A DNA stretch of 64,000 bases from Panopea generosa (Eukaryota; Mollusca; Bivalvia; Adapedonta; Hiatellidae). This document shows, piece by piece, positions 35,697 through 49,100 of the stretch. The position numbers were made by a program, and so were the translations under genes. Numbering within the stretch: position 1 is the stretch's first letter; every line of letters starts with the position of its first letter. The stretch lies in contig CM055895.1 in the NCBI GenBank assembly GCA_029582155.1, positions 44,660,578 to 44,724,577 on the forward strand, read 5' to 3'. A model generated the notes under the pieces. That model was not told the origin of the DNA, searched no databases, and worked only from the letters and a program-made list of their open reading frames with translations.

Positions 35697-36152
35697 GAAA
35701 GTGTTTTCGGATGTGGTCGCCATCTAAACTTCTACTTTCTACAATTGGTTTGGTGGACATCATTACTTTATTTATGCTTTAAAATGGTTAATGTGTACTC
35801 TTTTTTAAAAAATGAAGTTGTTTTAGGGTCTAAAATATTGAAAGAAAAATAAGTTCATTTAAAACGCAGCGACAATAACCTAAAAAGCGAGTTCATGCAT
35901 TCAAGTTTCGGAAAGTGTGGCCGATATCCATTCCGACTCGAAAATATTGTCGAAGCACCCTAGCCATACACAATTATAACACGTTAAGGAGAATATATAT
36001 TGGCATCTTTTTGTGCTATATTGTTTGTAAATTGATTCATTAACAAAAAAAGTTATGAGCGATTTTTTACGTAAATTTCTCTTTTTCATATGATTTTTGT
36101 TGTGGCGACATCATTTGTGGTCACGTGATATATTTTGTTTACCCACCGTGAT
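35697..36152 (-). repeat. Right inverted arm of the large element
   Basis: Reverse complement of 31796-32283 with scattered substitutions and small indels; it ends at CCCACCGTG. Confidence 0.85.
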
Positions 36153-36552
36153 TAATAATTCTTTGAGTCAAAGTTCGCGCGACGCGGCTCAATTGCTTTT
36201 CCCGCTTTTTTAACGTCACGTTATCTGACGTTACTTCCGTTGTTTATTTATTTATTTATCATTCCATGATTAAGGCGATAAGCCGAAACGTCGGTAATAA
36301 ATTATATCGTGGAGTTACCAGTTTCGGTGACCTTAAGAAAAACACGTGGATTATAAGACAATAAAAGCAAACAACTGATTTATAAACATGACTTACTTGT
36401 AAAATAATCCAGTCCTCATCGAACTGCATAATTTAATTTCAAATAACACTTTGTTTATATCAATTATCCGCCATTTTTTAGAGCACTGTCCCCGTATACA
36501 CATGAAGTGATAATGTTACCTGTTTCGGTGACCTCTGACTTTTTCCAAAGTA
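36153..36552. other. Spacer between two DNA transposons
   Basis: Contains a TTTATTTATTTATTTA tract (about 36241-36258), CCGAAACGTCGG, and two copies of GTTACC(A/T)GTTTCGGTGACC (near 36315 and 36513). It may be remnant element ends. No gene. Confidence 0.5.
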
Positions 36553-38573
36553 CAGGGTTAATTAAAAGTTTTTTTTAACTATTTAACAGTTTAAAATTTC
36601 AATAACAGGGGTAAAATTAACTCAAACATATTTACAGGCTTTATAGTCAGATTATTCATCTGTATGGCAGGACAAATAAATGTACCATGCCTTCTTATCA
36701 CCTTCTCTTTAAAACAATAAATCAAATGTGTCCAGTGCTTACACGATTCCACATCACACTGAGCCCATTTGGTAAAAACTAGAGAGATACAGTTTTTTAA
36801 CGCCTTTTGTTGGAATTTGTTGCAAACACAACAAACTTCATCATGAGATACATCACTGTCTGACTCACTGTCAGATACATGATGAACTTGCAGACCAGAT
36901 GGTCCTGGTTTGTTACTATCAATCAAGTCTTGATTCAACTTCTTAGTTGGCAACTTTTTACTTCTGACTTTGGAAGGAGTATGTCAACAATTATTTTGCA
37001 TGTTTTTTTTAGTAAAGGATTGCTATCTTGGTAGTCTTGTATGTTTTTAACAGTTTCGGATCTGTTATAGAGGTACCACTGAATATGGTATGTATGCCAT
37101 ATCCGTTTTTCTTTACCAATTTCTTCTTCTTCTCGATGGACTGGGTGTGAGAAATGAAAAAATCTACTGATCAAGCTTCTTCTGTCAAAACCAATGGTGT
37201 AGGTTTCAATGTATTGAGAGAGTCTTCGTCACCTACAGCTTCTGATGGATGATTAGCATATACCGATGATGGTGCAAGTTGCAGAGTGTCTATGACAGAT
37301 CGGTCAAATGGAAATATCCCTGTTCGTGTGAATGCTGACTATAAGCTAGCAGGTGACAATGCTGCAACACTATATCGTGTTATATTGGATGATGGGTTAT
37401 TGCGGATGAATTTATGGCATTCAGAGTTATAGATTCCCAAAAGAGGTCCAAACCAAGCAACATCCAAAGGCTGTACTACATGACTGGTGTGTGCAGGCAA
37501 AACGAACAGAACAACATTATTGTACTTCGCCCAATTGATGACTGGGATATTTATGTGGGACTTGTGACCATCGAATATCAAAATAACTGGCTGTTCATCA
37601 CTCTTCCTTTGGACATACTTGTTGAAGTGCGAATCTAAAAAGTCGTAAAATACAGCTGAGTTCACCCAACCACTATCCGTGACTGTTCCTGAGGCCCTGT
37701 TGCACACCCTTCTAACAGTGCATCACTAAACCGTTTACCTTAAAATATGAAATAAGGTGGCAATACTGTTCCAATAACATTTCCACATTCCTAGAATAGT
37801 GGTAATTGCTGTTCTTGAAGACGTTATGGCTGGCGTTCACCCTCCAGCACTGACAAGGAAAGGTGGACTGTGTTCTGTTTGTATACCCTTCTCATCCATA
37901 TTAAATATACACTCTGGCCTGTCTTTCTAGTTGTATTTTGTCAAAACTTTGTCCAAGTTTTCAAAATAAGTGTTGACTACCTCTGGCGAGGTTGCTTTGG
38001 TTCTGTAATTAGAAAGCGGTCTTGGTTTGTTAACACCTAGCTCTGGCCATCTCTTAATAAAACAAAGAAACCATTTCATACTGAAAGGAGTTATTTTATC
38101 CCTTTTCCCAAGGCAAACAGTGTAATTAGAAGCCATGCTTATTACTTCCATGCTTGTATTACCATATCCAATTTCTGCCATAGCGTTTAAGTGTTCAACA
38201 AATATGACTTCTTCCTCTTGAGTTGAGAAAGGATTGGTGCTGATCCTGATGAGGTGGTTTCTGGATTGACTCTACCTAATACTCTCTTTCTGAGAGTGTT
38301 CTGCGGAACCCCATAGATTGTTGCTGCTCTTTTAACAGGAACTCTGTCTTCTAGTACTGCACTATAAGCGTTAGTCATTGCTGTAGGCGAGTAATGCCTG
38401 TACAATTTTTTATTGTTGCCTTCAATGGCAGAGCCTGAAACTGGACGTAAAGATGCTTAAAATTTAGACATATGGTTAATATAGTAACACCACAGAAAAA
38501 GTACATAAAATGGTATTTTACCTTTAAACATAAAAGGGGGGGCAAACTTTTTAGCACACCCTGTACACAGAAA
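36553..38573 (-). mobile_element. pogo-type DNA transposon (Tc1/mariner superfamily), TA-flanked
   Basis: About 2.02 kb between TA dinucleotides (36551-36552, 38574-38575). Ends are CAGGGTTAATTAAAAG on the + strand and CAGGGTGTGCTAAAAAG on the minus strand. It carries one transposase-like gene on the minus strand. TA duplication, short terminal repeats and HTH-CENPB-DDE order fit the pogo/Tigger group. Confidence 0.8.
36591..38405 (-). pseudogene. pogo/Tigger-like transposase, broken by frameshifts and stops
   Basis: The minus strand in order: a Psq-type helix-turn-helix (AAATIYGVPQNTLRKRV); after a one-base shift, a CENP-B-like second HTH region (EEVIFVEHLNAMAEIGYG to LGVNKPRPLS); the first catalytic Asp in FNMDEKGI; the second in LIFDGHKSH; and the third in HVVQPLDV, with 35 residues between the last two. 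Then AFTRTGIFPFDRSVI, typical of the DDE C-terminus, in a different frame. The tail at 36650-36850 has a PHD-like Cys/His pattern (CCVCNKF, CDVESCKHWTHLIYC, TFICP). The function would be cut-and-paste transposition with DNA binding by the HTH pair. At least four frame changes or stops make it inactive. Confidence 0.85.
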
Positions 38574-38575
38574 AT

Positions 38576-40725
38576 TATGCGTGACCATGTTTACATCACG
38601 TGATTTGTGCAACAAACTGTAAAGTTTTTACGTGTTGGTGCTTTTAAAAAAATATATTATTGGCCCAAATATTGACATTCTTAAATAAATTACATTTTTT
38701 TATTAAAGTATTTTTAAAAAATAAGACAAACATTAAAACTTTTTGAAAACGTGTTGAATGATTAATACGTGCATCAAATATTATAATGTGCCCCAATGGA
38801 AATGGACGCCAATTGCAGCAGGAGTCAGTCAAGGTACGTAGACTGGCTACTGTATGCAGGTTAAGGTTAAACATATTTACTTTAAACGCAAACGGCGAGT
38901 TAACGAACGAAAAGTAAACGGAAATCGGTCTACACGGCGTTGTCCCTCCACTTCATGTTAAGTCACGTGATTAGACACTAGCAAACAGCTCGCGGAGGTG
39001 TTTAATCTGTTAGCAAATGTTTAAAGCGAACATGTCGTTCAGTTCACTTTTGTAACAAACGTTTGCGAACAAATTAAACTTTAAAGCGAAGTGAACGCAG
39101 CCCACGCGAATGACTTGTCTGTATCAGTAACTTTCACAGCAGGTTTACTGCAGCACACAGAGTGATGCCCTTCGGTAAAAGTGAAAGAGGCGTATACACA
39201 TGCCTTTTAATTTGACTCCCCAAGAAGAACGGACGTTCAGACACTTTCAATACGTACAGCAGAATGTTCCTTAATCGTTTGCCATATCGAAATAGGAAGC
39301 TTGTAAGAATTTATAAATTCACATTAGAAAACAAGAAAAACGCGGAACTTGAAACTATTGTATTTTTAAACAGTAATTATACCATTATGTTTGGTCAAGT
39401 CATGACCCTAAGGTTAAAAAAGGACCAGACCCATTGTGTGCGTGGGAGGGGATGGGTGAGTGAGGGCTTATCAGTTTGGCATCGGAAAACTTTAATTTAA
39501 AAACTTTTTCTCATGCATTGTCCAGCAAATGCGTTCAAATTTCGTTTAAATCAACACTATGAGTAGGGTTTACAATGTGTTCAACTAAAACGTCTATCTT
39601 GGGACTCAGAATCAGGGATTGATTTTTACATAGGAATACTATGGGAAAACAGGAATTTCTCATTCGCTTGTCTATTTAATACCTGTTTTATGTCTGATCT
39701 TTTCATCTAAACATTTTACCTCAGTCGGTCAAGACTTTTCCGAGAAAATGTAAAACAAATGTAAATGTATAGTTTTTGTTCTAGAAAGTTTCAACCAAAT
39801 GTTGGCTCTATTCTGTATCACTTTGAATCATGTAGAATATCAAAAAAGCTGGGTTTGGTATCTTATTCTCTCTGAAGCCCTAAGCTGTTATTGGGTAGTA
39901 ATATGAAATGTAAAATAAAATGTAGTTAGTTCGATAAATTGTGGCATTGCTAAATGTTATTTATAACAAATATCTTGTACCACTGTCAGGCCAAATTGTC
40001 TCATATCTACTTTGGTACCTGCTTGAGTCTTACTCCACTCCACACCCTTTTTTTTAAATAATACAATTAATTAATTAACAATTTAACTTTGTAACCAGAT
40101 ATCTGTTATATTATCGTAGTTTAGAAAAGTATATACTTCTTAAATTGTGGTTTAGAAGTGGAGAAATGGTCAACCATGTCACTACATATACATATGACAT
40201 GTTAATAAGATAGGATGACAGGCTACTGGAGATAAATAATAGCCTTAGGGTTATCTTGATGTGTAGTTGACAGTAGGTTTTATGGGTGGGATTTTAAGGT
40301 CCGTAATTAAGAAACTGACCAATTAAAAGGTAGCAATGAATTGACCAGTCATAACATAGTTGGTTATTCAGTTAGAAACATATTTTAATAGAGAAAGGTC
40401 AGTCAGTTAAAACGTAGAGGCGAATCTGGTATCATGTCAGTTAAGACTAGGTTTAGTTTAAACGAGCGAAAGCGAGTTTAAAATGTTAGCTTTGTGACTT
40501 TGAACGTATATGCGAACTATATAAATATATGGAAAAAAATACTTATACAAAAGAACGATTTTGAGTCGATTATGCCACACATCCTCCCACTCATAAATAC
40601 ATATCCAAGGCCGAGGCATATTTTATTGTTATTATATCTAAACTATTTCCTATATAGATAAAGAACTGTTTGTTCTAAAATAACATTATAAAATGTGCAT
40701 CAGCGGCTTATTCGAAACTATTGCC
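38576..40725. other. No gene recognised
   Basis: A mixed region with several CACGTGA motifs (near 38598 and 38962). The 78-codon frame at 39264-39500 shows no domain. AT-rich beyond 39500. Confidence 0.55.
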
Positions 40726-41505
40726 AGAGTGCCAGTGATGTCAGTGATGGCCAGAGTGTCAGTGATTGCCAGAGTGTCAGGAATGTCAGTGATCGCCAGA
40801 GTGTCAGTGATGTCAGTGATCGCCAGAGTGTCAGTGATCGCCAGAGTGTCAGTGATCGCCAGAGTGTCCGAGTGTCAGTGATGTCAGTGATCTCAAGAGT
40901 GTCAGTGATCGCCAGAGTGTCCGAGTGTCAGTGATGTCAGTGATGACCAGAGTGTCAGTGATCGCCAGAGTGTCAGTGATGTCAGTGATGACCAGAGTGT
41001 CAGTGATCGCCAGAGTGTCAGTGATGGCCAGAGTGTCAGTGATCGCCAGAGTGTCCGAGTGTCAGTGATGTCAGTGATCTCCAGAGTGTCAGTGATGGCC
41101 AGAGTGTCAGTGATGTCAGTGATGACCAGAGTGTCAGTGATCGCCAGAGTGTCAGTGATCGCCAGAGTGTCGGAGTGTCAGTGATGTCAGTGATCGCCAG
41201 AGTGTCAGTGATCGCCAGAGTGTCCGAGTGTCAGTGATGTCAGTGATGACCAGAGTGTCAGTGATCGCCAGAGTGTCAGTGATGTCAGTGATGACCAGAG
41301 TGTCAGTTATCGCCAGAGTGTCAGTGATGTCAGTGACCGCCAGAATGTCAGTGATGTCAGTGGTGGCCAGAGTGTCAGTGATCACCAGAGTGTCCGAGTG
41401 TCAATGACCGCTAGAGTGTCAGAGTGGCAGTGTTCGTCCGAATGTCAGTGATGTCAGTTATGGCCAGAGTGTCAGTGGTCGCCAGAGTGTCAGAGTGTCG
41501 CTGTC
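40726..41505 (+). repeat. Minisatellite with 18/27-bp units on a 9-bp base
   Basis: Units are built from GTCAGTGAT and CGCCAGAGT with variants GACCAGAGT, GGCCAGAGT and GTCCGAGT. Typical units are CAGAGTGTCAGTGATCGC (18 bp) and a 27-bp form. All are multiples of 9, so both strands stay open over long stretches (Val/Ser/Arg-rich or Asp/Thr/Ile-rich peptides); these are artefacts. Confidence 0.93.
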
Positions 41506-42612
41506 AAGTTGCTGTACTAGCATTCACGAACGCAAGCGGTGAATACGCTCCCTTGTCAGAAACCATAATGTATACAGTACTTTTATTGGTTTCAGAAATC
41601 ATTTTACATTTATGAAAATAACAATAGTTATACTGAGAGTTTGTTGGGGTATCTTGTCTTTAATTCCACATATTTATGCAGGTGTGTAACTACTTCTACA
41701 CTTGAACTACTCGTACATGACCAAGTTTGGTCATTTTCATGAACAAAAAACGATATAGCTATGTAAGAATTCTGAATTCTAAGATGAATGTGGCATTACA
41801 TTCACCTTAAATAAGACCATTTAATTCATCAGTGAAATTAGTTTTATATAATAATTATTATTGCTTTCCATAATTGTGCATGCTTCAAACACAATGAAAT
41901 ATTAGCCACTTTTTCGCCACGGTTTTAGAATGAATGTGAAAATATATAGAGATGTGGAAATCCAAGGACCTTCCCCATCGTTTCTTGGATATGATTTTCT
42001 TTGAAAGGAATATTAACCAGTTTATGTCTTGCGTTTTAACATTTTAATTGCTGCGTGGTGACCTGTTGGAAATGTATTAGCGAACCGTAATTTGCAGCAT
42101 TGTTCGAGATCTGTTAGTTTCTTTTGTCCGTCCGTTAGACTCCGCCGTGTCCATACTATATATTATGACTATATATTTTGAAACAAATAAATACATCGCT
42201 TTCATATTTCGTTGCTTCATATGCTAAATATGTATTAGAACCAAGCTGCATGTCTCAGATAAGACCCCACAAGGAATGCGAGGTGATAGACATGGATAAC
42301 ACCTGCTGCGTGTTTACTAGTCAGCTCGGAGTACATACACACACACACACACACACACATACATACATAGTAAAATTCCAGTGTGTGGCGTCTAAAAATC
42401 ATTGACTATAAGTTTACAATGCTGTACAGTTATTAGTACTTATACTACTGGAAATATACATATGTAGTCGAAATATACGTCATCATCTCCATAGCAACAC
42501 CATGAGAAGGTATAGCTGTATTTGTAATTGTATGCGTTATTAAGTACTCTGTTTGATTGTGTTGCGTTATTTTTATGCCGCCGATTTAAATGATAAGAGT
42601 TCGCATTCAGCA
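41506..42612. other. Opsin upstream region, no gene
   Basis: AT-rich with one CA microsatellite (42332-42369). The 75-codon + frame that includes the microsatellite is chance. Confidence 0.6.
42332..42369 (+). repeat. CA microsatellite
   Basis: ACACACACACACACACAC flanked by CATA units. Confidence 0.95.
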
Positions 42613-42824
42613 ACCATTCTTGAGAATATTCTTAGACTCCAGCTTTCAACCTTAGATATCTAGTTTATCATGACATGTATAGTAATTGTGAGTGTTTATT
42701 TGACTATATGGTAGATGTCCCTGCGTGCTTGCAAATTTTGGATTCAAAAATGGTCTCTAAGTGTTGTTTTTTTTTCTTCGAATTTCAATCTTGAGTTCAA
42801 GTCTAAGAATATTCTTTAGAACGG
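42613..42824. mobile_element. MITE with 26-bp terminal inverted repeats, copy 1 (opsin promoter region)
   Basis: Left end ACCATTCTTGAGAATATTCT then TAGACT; right end, on the minus strand, CCGTTCTAAAGAATATTCTT then AGACTT. Internal TAGATATCTAGTTTA and GTAATTGTGAGTGTTTATTT are shared with copies at 59658-59863 and 61246-61429. It lies 205 bp upstream of the opsin ATG. Confidence 0.8.
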
Positions 42825-42969
42825 ATAGCGAATGCCGGTCCTGATAACTTACTGGTTATCGTATGCTATAAGATGGACTAAAATGGATTTGTACGATTAC
42901 GTGTATCACCAACACAAATAATTATTGGGTAACCTTTGCTGAATGGTTATAATGCTAGTTCGCACACAG

Positions 42970-42985
42970 TGTAGTTATATAACAG
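42970..42985 (+). promoter_or_regulatory. Possible TATA-like element upstream of opsin exon 1
   Basis: GTTATATAACAG lies about 50 bp before the opsin ATG. Only the sequence and its position support this; the distance is short if a 5' UTR is present. Confidence 0.25.
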
Positions 42986-43029
42986 TGGCATGAAGGTGGC
43001 ATTTCAAATGGGTATTGTAGTATGATACA

Positions 43030-43193
43030 ATGAACGTGTCACGGGAACTTAAACCAGGAGGTTTTATATTGGAGCGTTGGAGCCATTATCCGCCTCCATC
43101 TCGTGCCGTTACTCTGTTACTAGGGACGCTCATGGTCATAACCCTAATTGTGGGCTTCATAGGGAATTTGCTCGTCCTGATACTGTTTGGAAA
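43030..43193 (+). CDS. Opsin exon 1: N-terminus and TM1
   Basis: Encodes MNVSRELKPGG through TM1 GNLLVLILFGK; it ends in phase 2 before a GTAAGT donor at 43194. The exon is 164 nt. Confidence 0.87.
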
Positions 43194-46100
43194 GTAAGTA
43201 TTTAATTTGTTAGTTAGTTAATTACTTAATTGATATTTTTGCATTATATCGTGATGCACAATGTATCATAATATCATATATAGCCTAATTATATGATGGT
43301 GAATGTTGAAATAAGGGTATACAATTCTGTACGCTGACAATGCGATTTTTTTCTCAAGGTACTTATGTTGAATAATTACCAAATTTGCCAAATAATTAGT
43401 AAGAATGTCTAAATGAATAAATGTGATCATCAGTGCGAGTGAGGTGTTAAATATTTTAACAAAGTCGAAAAAATCATTTTTGTAAAATTAATCTATAAAT
43501 AATTCTTATTAACAAGTGAACTGTATTTTTTTAAAATTTTAACCACCAATTTATGACCCATTAAATCACCTCCATAATAGACGTATAAGGGCCGGGATGG
43601 ACCATCCCTATATACACATTAAATATAGTATGTAAGAAATATGTATTTGCAATATATATAGCTCTGTTTTTATACTGGAGCAGTGTATTCGTCGTTAGTT
43701 CTCCTTTTTCTGTAAGTGCTTTTGGATAATGTTTTTTATATGATAAGCGGTACTATGGACAATCAAGGAACTATAAAAATTCCTCTCTAGTTCCTTGGGA
43801 CAATTAACTTCATACGTTCATATGTTGACATCAATGATTTAAGTAGAATGTTTTATATATAATTCCTTGGTTGATATACCTACCAGTGTTATTCTCATGT
43901 TTCAATAAAGATTTTATCAACTCCCTATACAATATATTGTTAATTAACTATTTACATGGAATAATATAGAGGTAAAAATCCTTGTATATTATGGTTGGTT
44001 GACAGAGTAACGAAGAAAAACAAACTTTTATTAACAATTTTATAAACGCATTTTACAGTTTTTCACAAACATTATCACCTTTTAGCGCATGTTCGTAAGT
44101 TTTAATTTGATTATGGCTATATGAGTATTCTGGTTATCAGTATGCATCAATGCCTCGACCCTCGGGGCCATAAGTTAATTGGTCCTGTAACAGCAGGGTG
44201 CCCATTATACACTGATAACGAAGGGTATTTTACATAGCGTTGTTTTATTGTTTCAATGATAATGGATTGATCGGTGCTTTTTTTTAAATATATTAAACTT
44301 TATATAATTATGAAAATATTGATCCTAGATTTTAGGTTATATTTCTTCTTAGTGTTGTAAGCACGAATTTCATATTGCCGATGATAATACTCGAAGTATT
44401 ACATATAATTTTATCAGGTTAATACATAAAATTTATTGGAATTATGTGTTACCTTAAATAAAACGTTTTAAATTTGATTTAAAATTACTGATATACATTG
44501 TGTTCCATAATCAATCGTCTCTCACTGCCGCAGAATGAAGTGCAAAAGTTATCAGTTACTTGCGAAGATGGATTGTGATCGAGTACTGGTTAACCTTTCA
44601 GGACTCCATGAAACTAATTGTCTGTTAGCCCTCGATGCCATAAAATGACGCTAAAAATTCACTCAATTATCTAAAATATGGATATATTTATATTAGATAA
44701 TATGTTTTTGTTTGTATAACAATATTATTATAAACATACAAACAACTCGCAAATTAAGATAAAATACATATCTACAGAGGCTTCAAATGTCTTGCCTTAT
44801 ATTGGCTTAATGTAACATCATGAAACACATTGAAATTTCCAATACTATTGAACCCCTCGTACAAACAATTTGAAATATATATAAAAGTTATTTTCTTTCA
44901 TGAGATTAAAATGTTTCCCCTTAACAATGTTAAGTCATTTTACTTAAACAAAAACTGCATCATCATATAATGATTATAATAATGTTAATTAACTCAAAAG
45001 TATATCATTTAGTTAAGTTCTATCAATAAATATAAATATCATCCATTACAGAGGATTAACAAATACTATGTAGTGTTTACTGTTTAAAGTATCATTCTTT
45101 GTTTTAGAGCATTTTGATGTATAATTTTAGATAAATCGGTGAGCCGATAAGTTCGACATGATTAAAAAATCATATTAAAGCGGAAGACAAAAAAACTATT
45201 TTTTAATCTCTTTCCTACTTATTTTTTCTTTCACCGTCCATATTTGGAGAGAGTTTTGTTATATACTTTATATACAGTAAAACCTGTATAAGCGGTCACC
45301 TCTATTAAGCAGCACATTTGCTATTTTAGAATAAATTAACCTGTATTAAGTAACAACCTGTCTTATAATACCACCTTTTCTCTTTCCCTTGACTGACTAT
45401 ATATATGATATTTGAAACAAATACATTTTGATGAATACCGCCTAATTGAAGAGAGTTTTTAATATATAGTTGTTCTTCTTTTAAGGGTATGAAAACTAGT
45501 GATTTTTGTGATGATTGTATTCAAAAGAGTGTAATAGACTACAGTGTATATGGCGAGACAATAATAAAGATATCATTAAAACATAAAACAAAATGTAAGG
45601 TTTATTAAGTAAATTTAATATAGTGTAAATGTATTTTAGATATTACTCGTGTTCAGGTTAGTCAGTAGAACCGGCCCAGCTCTCCCGATTGATCCGTTAA
45701 TAGTAATGTTGGGAAAACCACATTTGAGCACGTCGATTGGTCAGTTGCGTCAACTGAAAGATTGGATGACGTCATAGTTGAGAAATCGTTCAATTGCTAT
45801 GAATTGTGGGAGAGACATAGTATTCCCTACTTTTTTTTATTTGGGGTTGGTAAACTAGATTTGGGAGATAATCGGTTCTGGGACAGACTAGGTTCGGGGC
45901 ACTTATCAGCCTTTACATATATGAACGAATGTGTTTTTACCTGAAACTTGACATTTAGAATAATAATATTTACCATGTTAACTAGAAAAATCAAGCAGCT
46001 CCTGAATATATGAGAAAAAATTGTCTTATGAAAACAATTGCCTGATTGGTACTTGTCCGCAGTTATTCGGCAAATGATGCCTTTCAGCCATTTGAAAGAA

Positions 46101-49100
46101 TGGTCTCCCTTTATAAGACAGCAACACATTGTTTTGTTTCTCTCAGTTCATACAAGTACATGGACACATGTGGTAATGTATATGTTATATGAAAATGTGA
46201 TTGTTACAAAACATGAAAAGATTGATTGATAATTGATTGCATATATAGCGTCATTTGAATGCAATCGAGGGCTAACAGTGTATCAGTTAATCACTGTTTC
46301 CTGGGATCCTGGAAGTTTAACCAGTACAGTACCAGTATTGTTGTTTTTATCTTCAAGAGGGTTCTTCGTGGCCGAGTGGTGTAACAATCCGTCTCAAGGT
46401 CACTTACCTCTCTAAGCTTGGGTTGTAGGTTCGAGTCCCACTCGCTCCAAAAACTTATGTGAGAAAGTTTGCCAGTTACATGCGGAAGGACGATGTTTCC
46501 ACTCAGATTCATTACAAGGTATTCATCCACCAATAAAACTGGATATGCTATATATAACCTGGAATGGGTTGAAACTGGCGTTAGACCTCTACATTCAAAA
46601 GTATTTTCAAGTACTTATAAATACTTACACTTGGTTCAAACTTTATTCCAGCGTCCAGTTTGAATTTGGCAAGTTTTGGATGCTTTGGATTTTTAAATGA
46701 GAAACAAGTTTTGGATTCTAGTTCTGAATTTTACCATATGCAGTAAAACTTATGTTAGCGTTTACCTATTTGTTAAGTTTGAATTTTTGTTTATTATGAT
46801 ATATAAAACATATCCGAATGATATACAATTTTATAATCCAGATACCCCAAGTATGCATAACTATTTTTGCTCGTTACCATAATATTTTCGCAATTCTCTG
46901 CAATGTAATGTTTGAGAAACGAAATATCCAAATGTTCCATTCGCATTGAAAGGACAGGCGGTGAATGTGTGAATAAACTTTCATCTGACAATTTGTCTAG
47001 AAACTTTTTTATACATGTGCTATACAACGTGCGTCGTTTATTTTACTGAAGCCTTATATTGCGCGCTCATATCAGCGACATTGTTACCAAGACAATTACA
47101 ACCTTGTCAGTTTTCGTGATGGTAATCCTGACCTTCGTTCAGGGAAATCCCAGAGAAATCCCAGGTGCCAGTTTGACAATATCCCATTTAGCATCAACTG
47201 GAGCATATGTGAATGTGATGCAATTGTTTATGCTTATCATTAATTTGTTAGTTCTTATTTCTGCACCGGATTTGGCATTTTGTTGTTAAATAAATTTTGT
47301 TTGAACTCAGCGATCTCGTCAAAGTTATATAAAGATGTTCTCGTTACCTGCTCAAGATGCTTGACATTATTAATATGTTGTTTTCAGTACTTTCCTACTT
47401 TTTAGCTCTTGGACTGTTGTACATTCACATAAACTTTCATTCTCCGCAAATAGAAGCCAATTAACATGTTAAATGTCCCTGGAGTTTCTAGAGGAAGTAG
47501 TTTAACATTGCGTAGTAGTGCTGTGTCCCTGGGTGAAGTGTACATTTATCATTTCTCATAGTTACAGGCACTACTTCTATTTGATCGCATTTATTGTTTA
47601 TTTCTAATAACGGAGTGTTCAGCCATTCAAATAAAGGCTTTTGAAATACATTTCTTCCATTTTCTTTTCAAAATACTGGAAATGCAGATGTCTCTGAGTT
47701 ACTGAACAGATACGTTACCAGCATTTCAATGGACCTGATACCATAGTTATGTTCATATTAAATAAACGCCCATTACTTTGGCATACTACGTAGTAGGAAC
47801 GAACATAATAATAATACATTTAATGACCCGTTATCATGTTTCTTCATAATAATGCAGTCACACAACTGAAGCTAGAAGAGTTACTTTCAAATAGGAACAT
47901 ATACGTTACCATATTTGCCTAACTGTACTCCAAGTTTTAAAGATTTTAACATCTTTAACTATTTAACCATGCAGTAGACTCTTTCTAGTCATTGGAAAAT
48001 CTTATTTGAAGTGATCATTTATAAACCCATGTAAATTTTGCAATGATAATAATTATTGTGCAACAGATACGCTACTCACAGATACGTTACCAAGCTAATA
48101 ATTTCAATTTATACACCACGTTACGGTACAAATTCTCTCATGAAATTGCTATATTTGAGAAACCATGTGCTCGGGGCATTATATTTGTCCTCGTGGCTGT
48201 AAAAGAGGAACGTCTGAAGCAAGCATAAAATTGTACGGATACAATCTTCTGTCAAGAGGTTGAATACATATTGTAGTTTTCTCTTTAAATCCAGCTTTGT
48301 ATACTCCATATATTGATCATTATCATTTAAACGACCTGTGCAATCTTCATACACTACTTTGTTCATGTTACTGTTGTCAAGTATTCGTGTTTTTCTCTTA
48401 ACCTGGCATTAGCAAAGGTAACGTATCTGTTTTAAATTGTAAAGTATCTGTGCCAAGAATGTCTATAAGAACAAGGTAGGACATTGTCATCTATGTAGAC
48501 CATTGAATGATAATCGGCATGTTTTATCTTGACCTTTTATCAGGTAAACACATTATAACAATTGCCAAGCTGTGTATTTAGTTTGAAAGATATATTGAAG
48601 ATGCAAAGTAAGGTAACTTATCTGTTGGAAATGGTAACGTATCTGTGTAAATGAGCGAATATTATGCAACATGTAAGTATTGATTAAATTTTTAACAACA
48701 TCAACAAAACAACATCATCAACAACAATAGTAGCAACAACATAACAACAGCAGCAACAGCAGCAGCAGCAGCAGCAGCAGCAATAACAACAACATGTAGA
48801 TACGTTTTTTCAACATTAAATAAAATAAAACTACATGTGTATATCAAAGTATACACATTTCTGGAGGGACATGGCTAAGTCTAGAACTTAAATACAGAAA
48901 TCATACAGAAACGGCTAAATAGGAAAGTTACCAAATTCCTTTAAAGGGAAAGTAACCAAGCGACGAATAGAGATAGGAAATTAGATGCCCTGTGTGACAG
49001 TTGGAAGTGACACACAGTTACTCGTGCACAAGCAAGCACCACTGATGATCTGGTCAATATTGAAGGCACATTGTCGGATCAATACACCGTCACAGAACAG

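Larger units (their letters stand above)
31796..36152. mobile_element. Large element with about 460-bp inverted arms, decayed
   Basis: Left arm 31796-32283 and right arm 35697-36152 are reverse complements over nearly their whole length. Outer ends share CACGGTGGG; inner ends share GATGGCGACCACA followed by GAAAACAC. Between them is 3.4 kb of mostly decayed sequence with a broken + strand coding block (32811-33235) and a minus-strand zinc-finger remnant (34640-34850). Outside the arms both sides have TGAGCCGC with GTCGC nearby, so the element may extend further. No transposase was recognised. Confidence 0.75.

Noticed and set aside
46365..46445. Possible functional tRNA gene (A and B boxes present)
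   Set aside because: No acceptor-stem pairing, and it continues into a conserved SINE body found in other copies; same for heads near 3100, 8960, 15240, 15600, 60740 and 60930.
48721..48785. CAG tract as a polyglutamine-coding exon
   Set aside because: It lies in opsin intron 1 with no open frame extending to a gene-like context.
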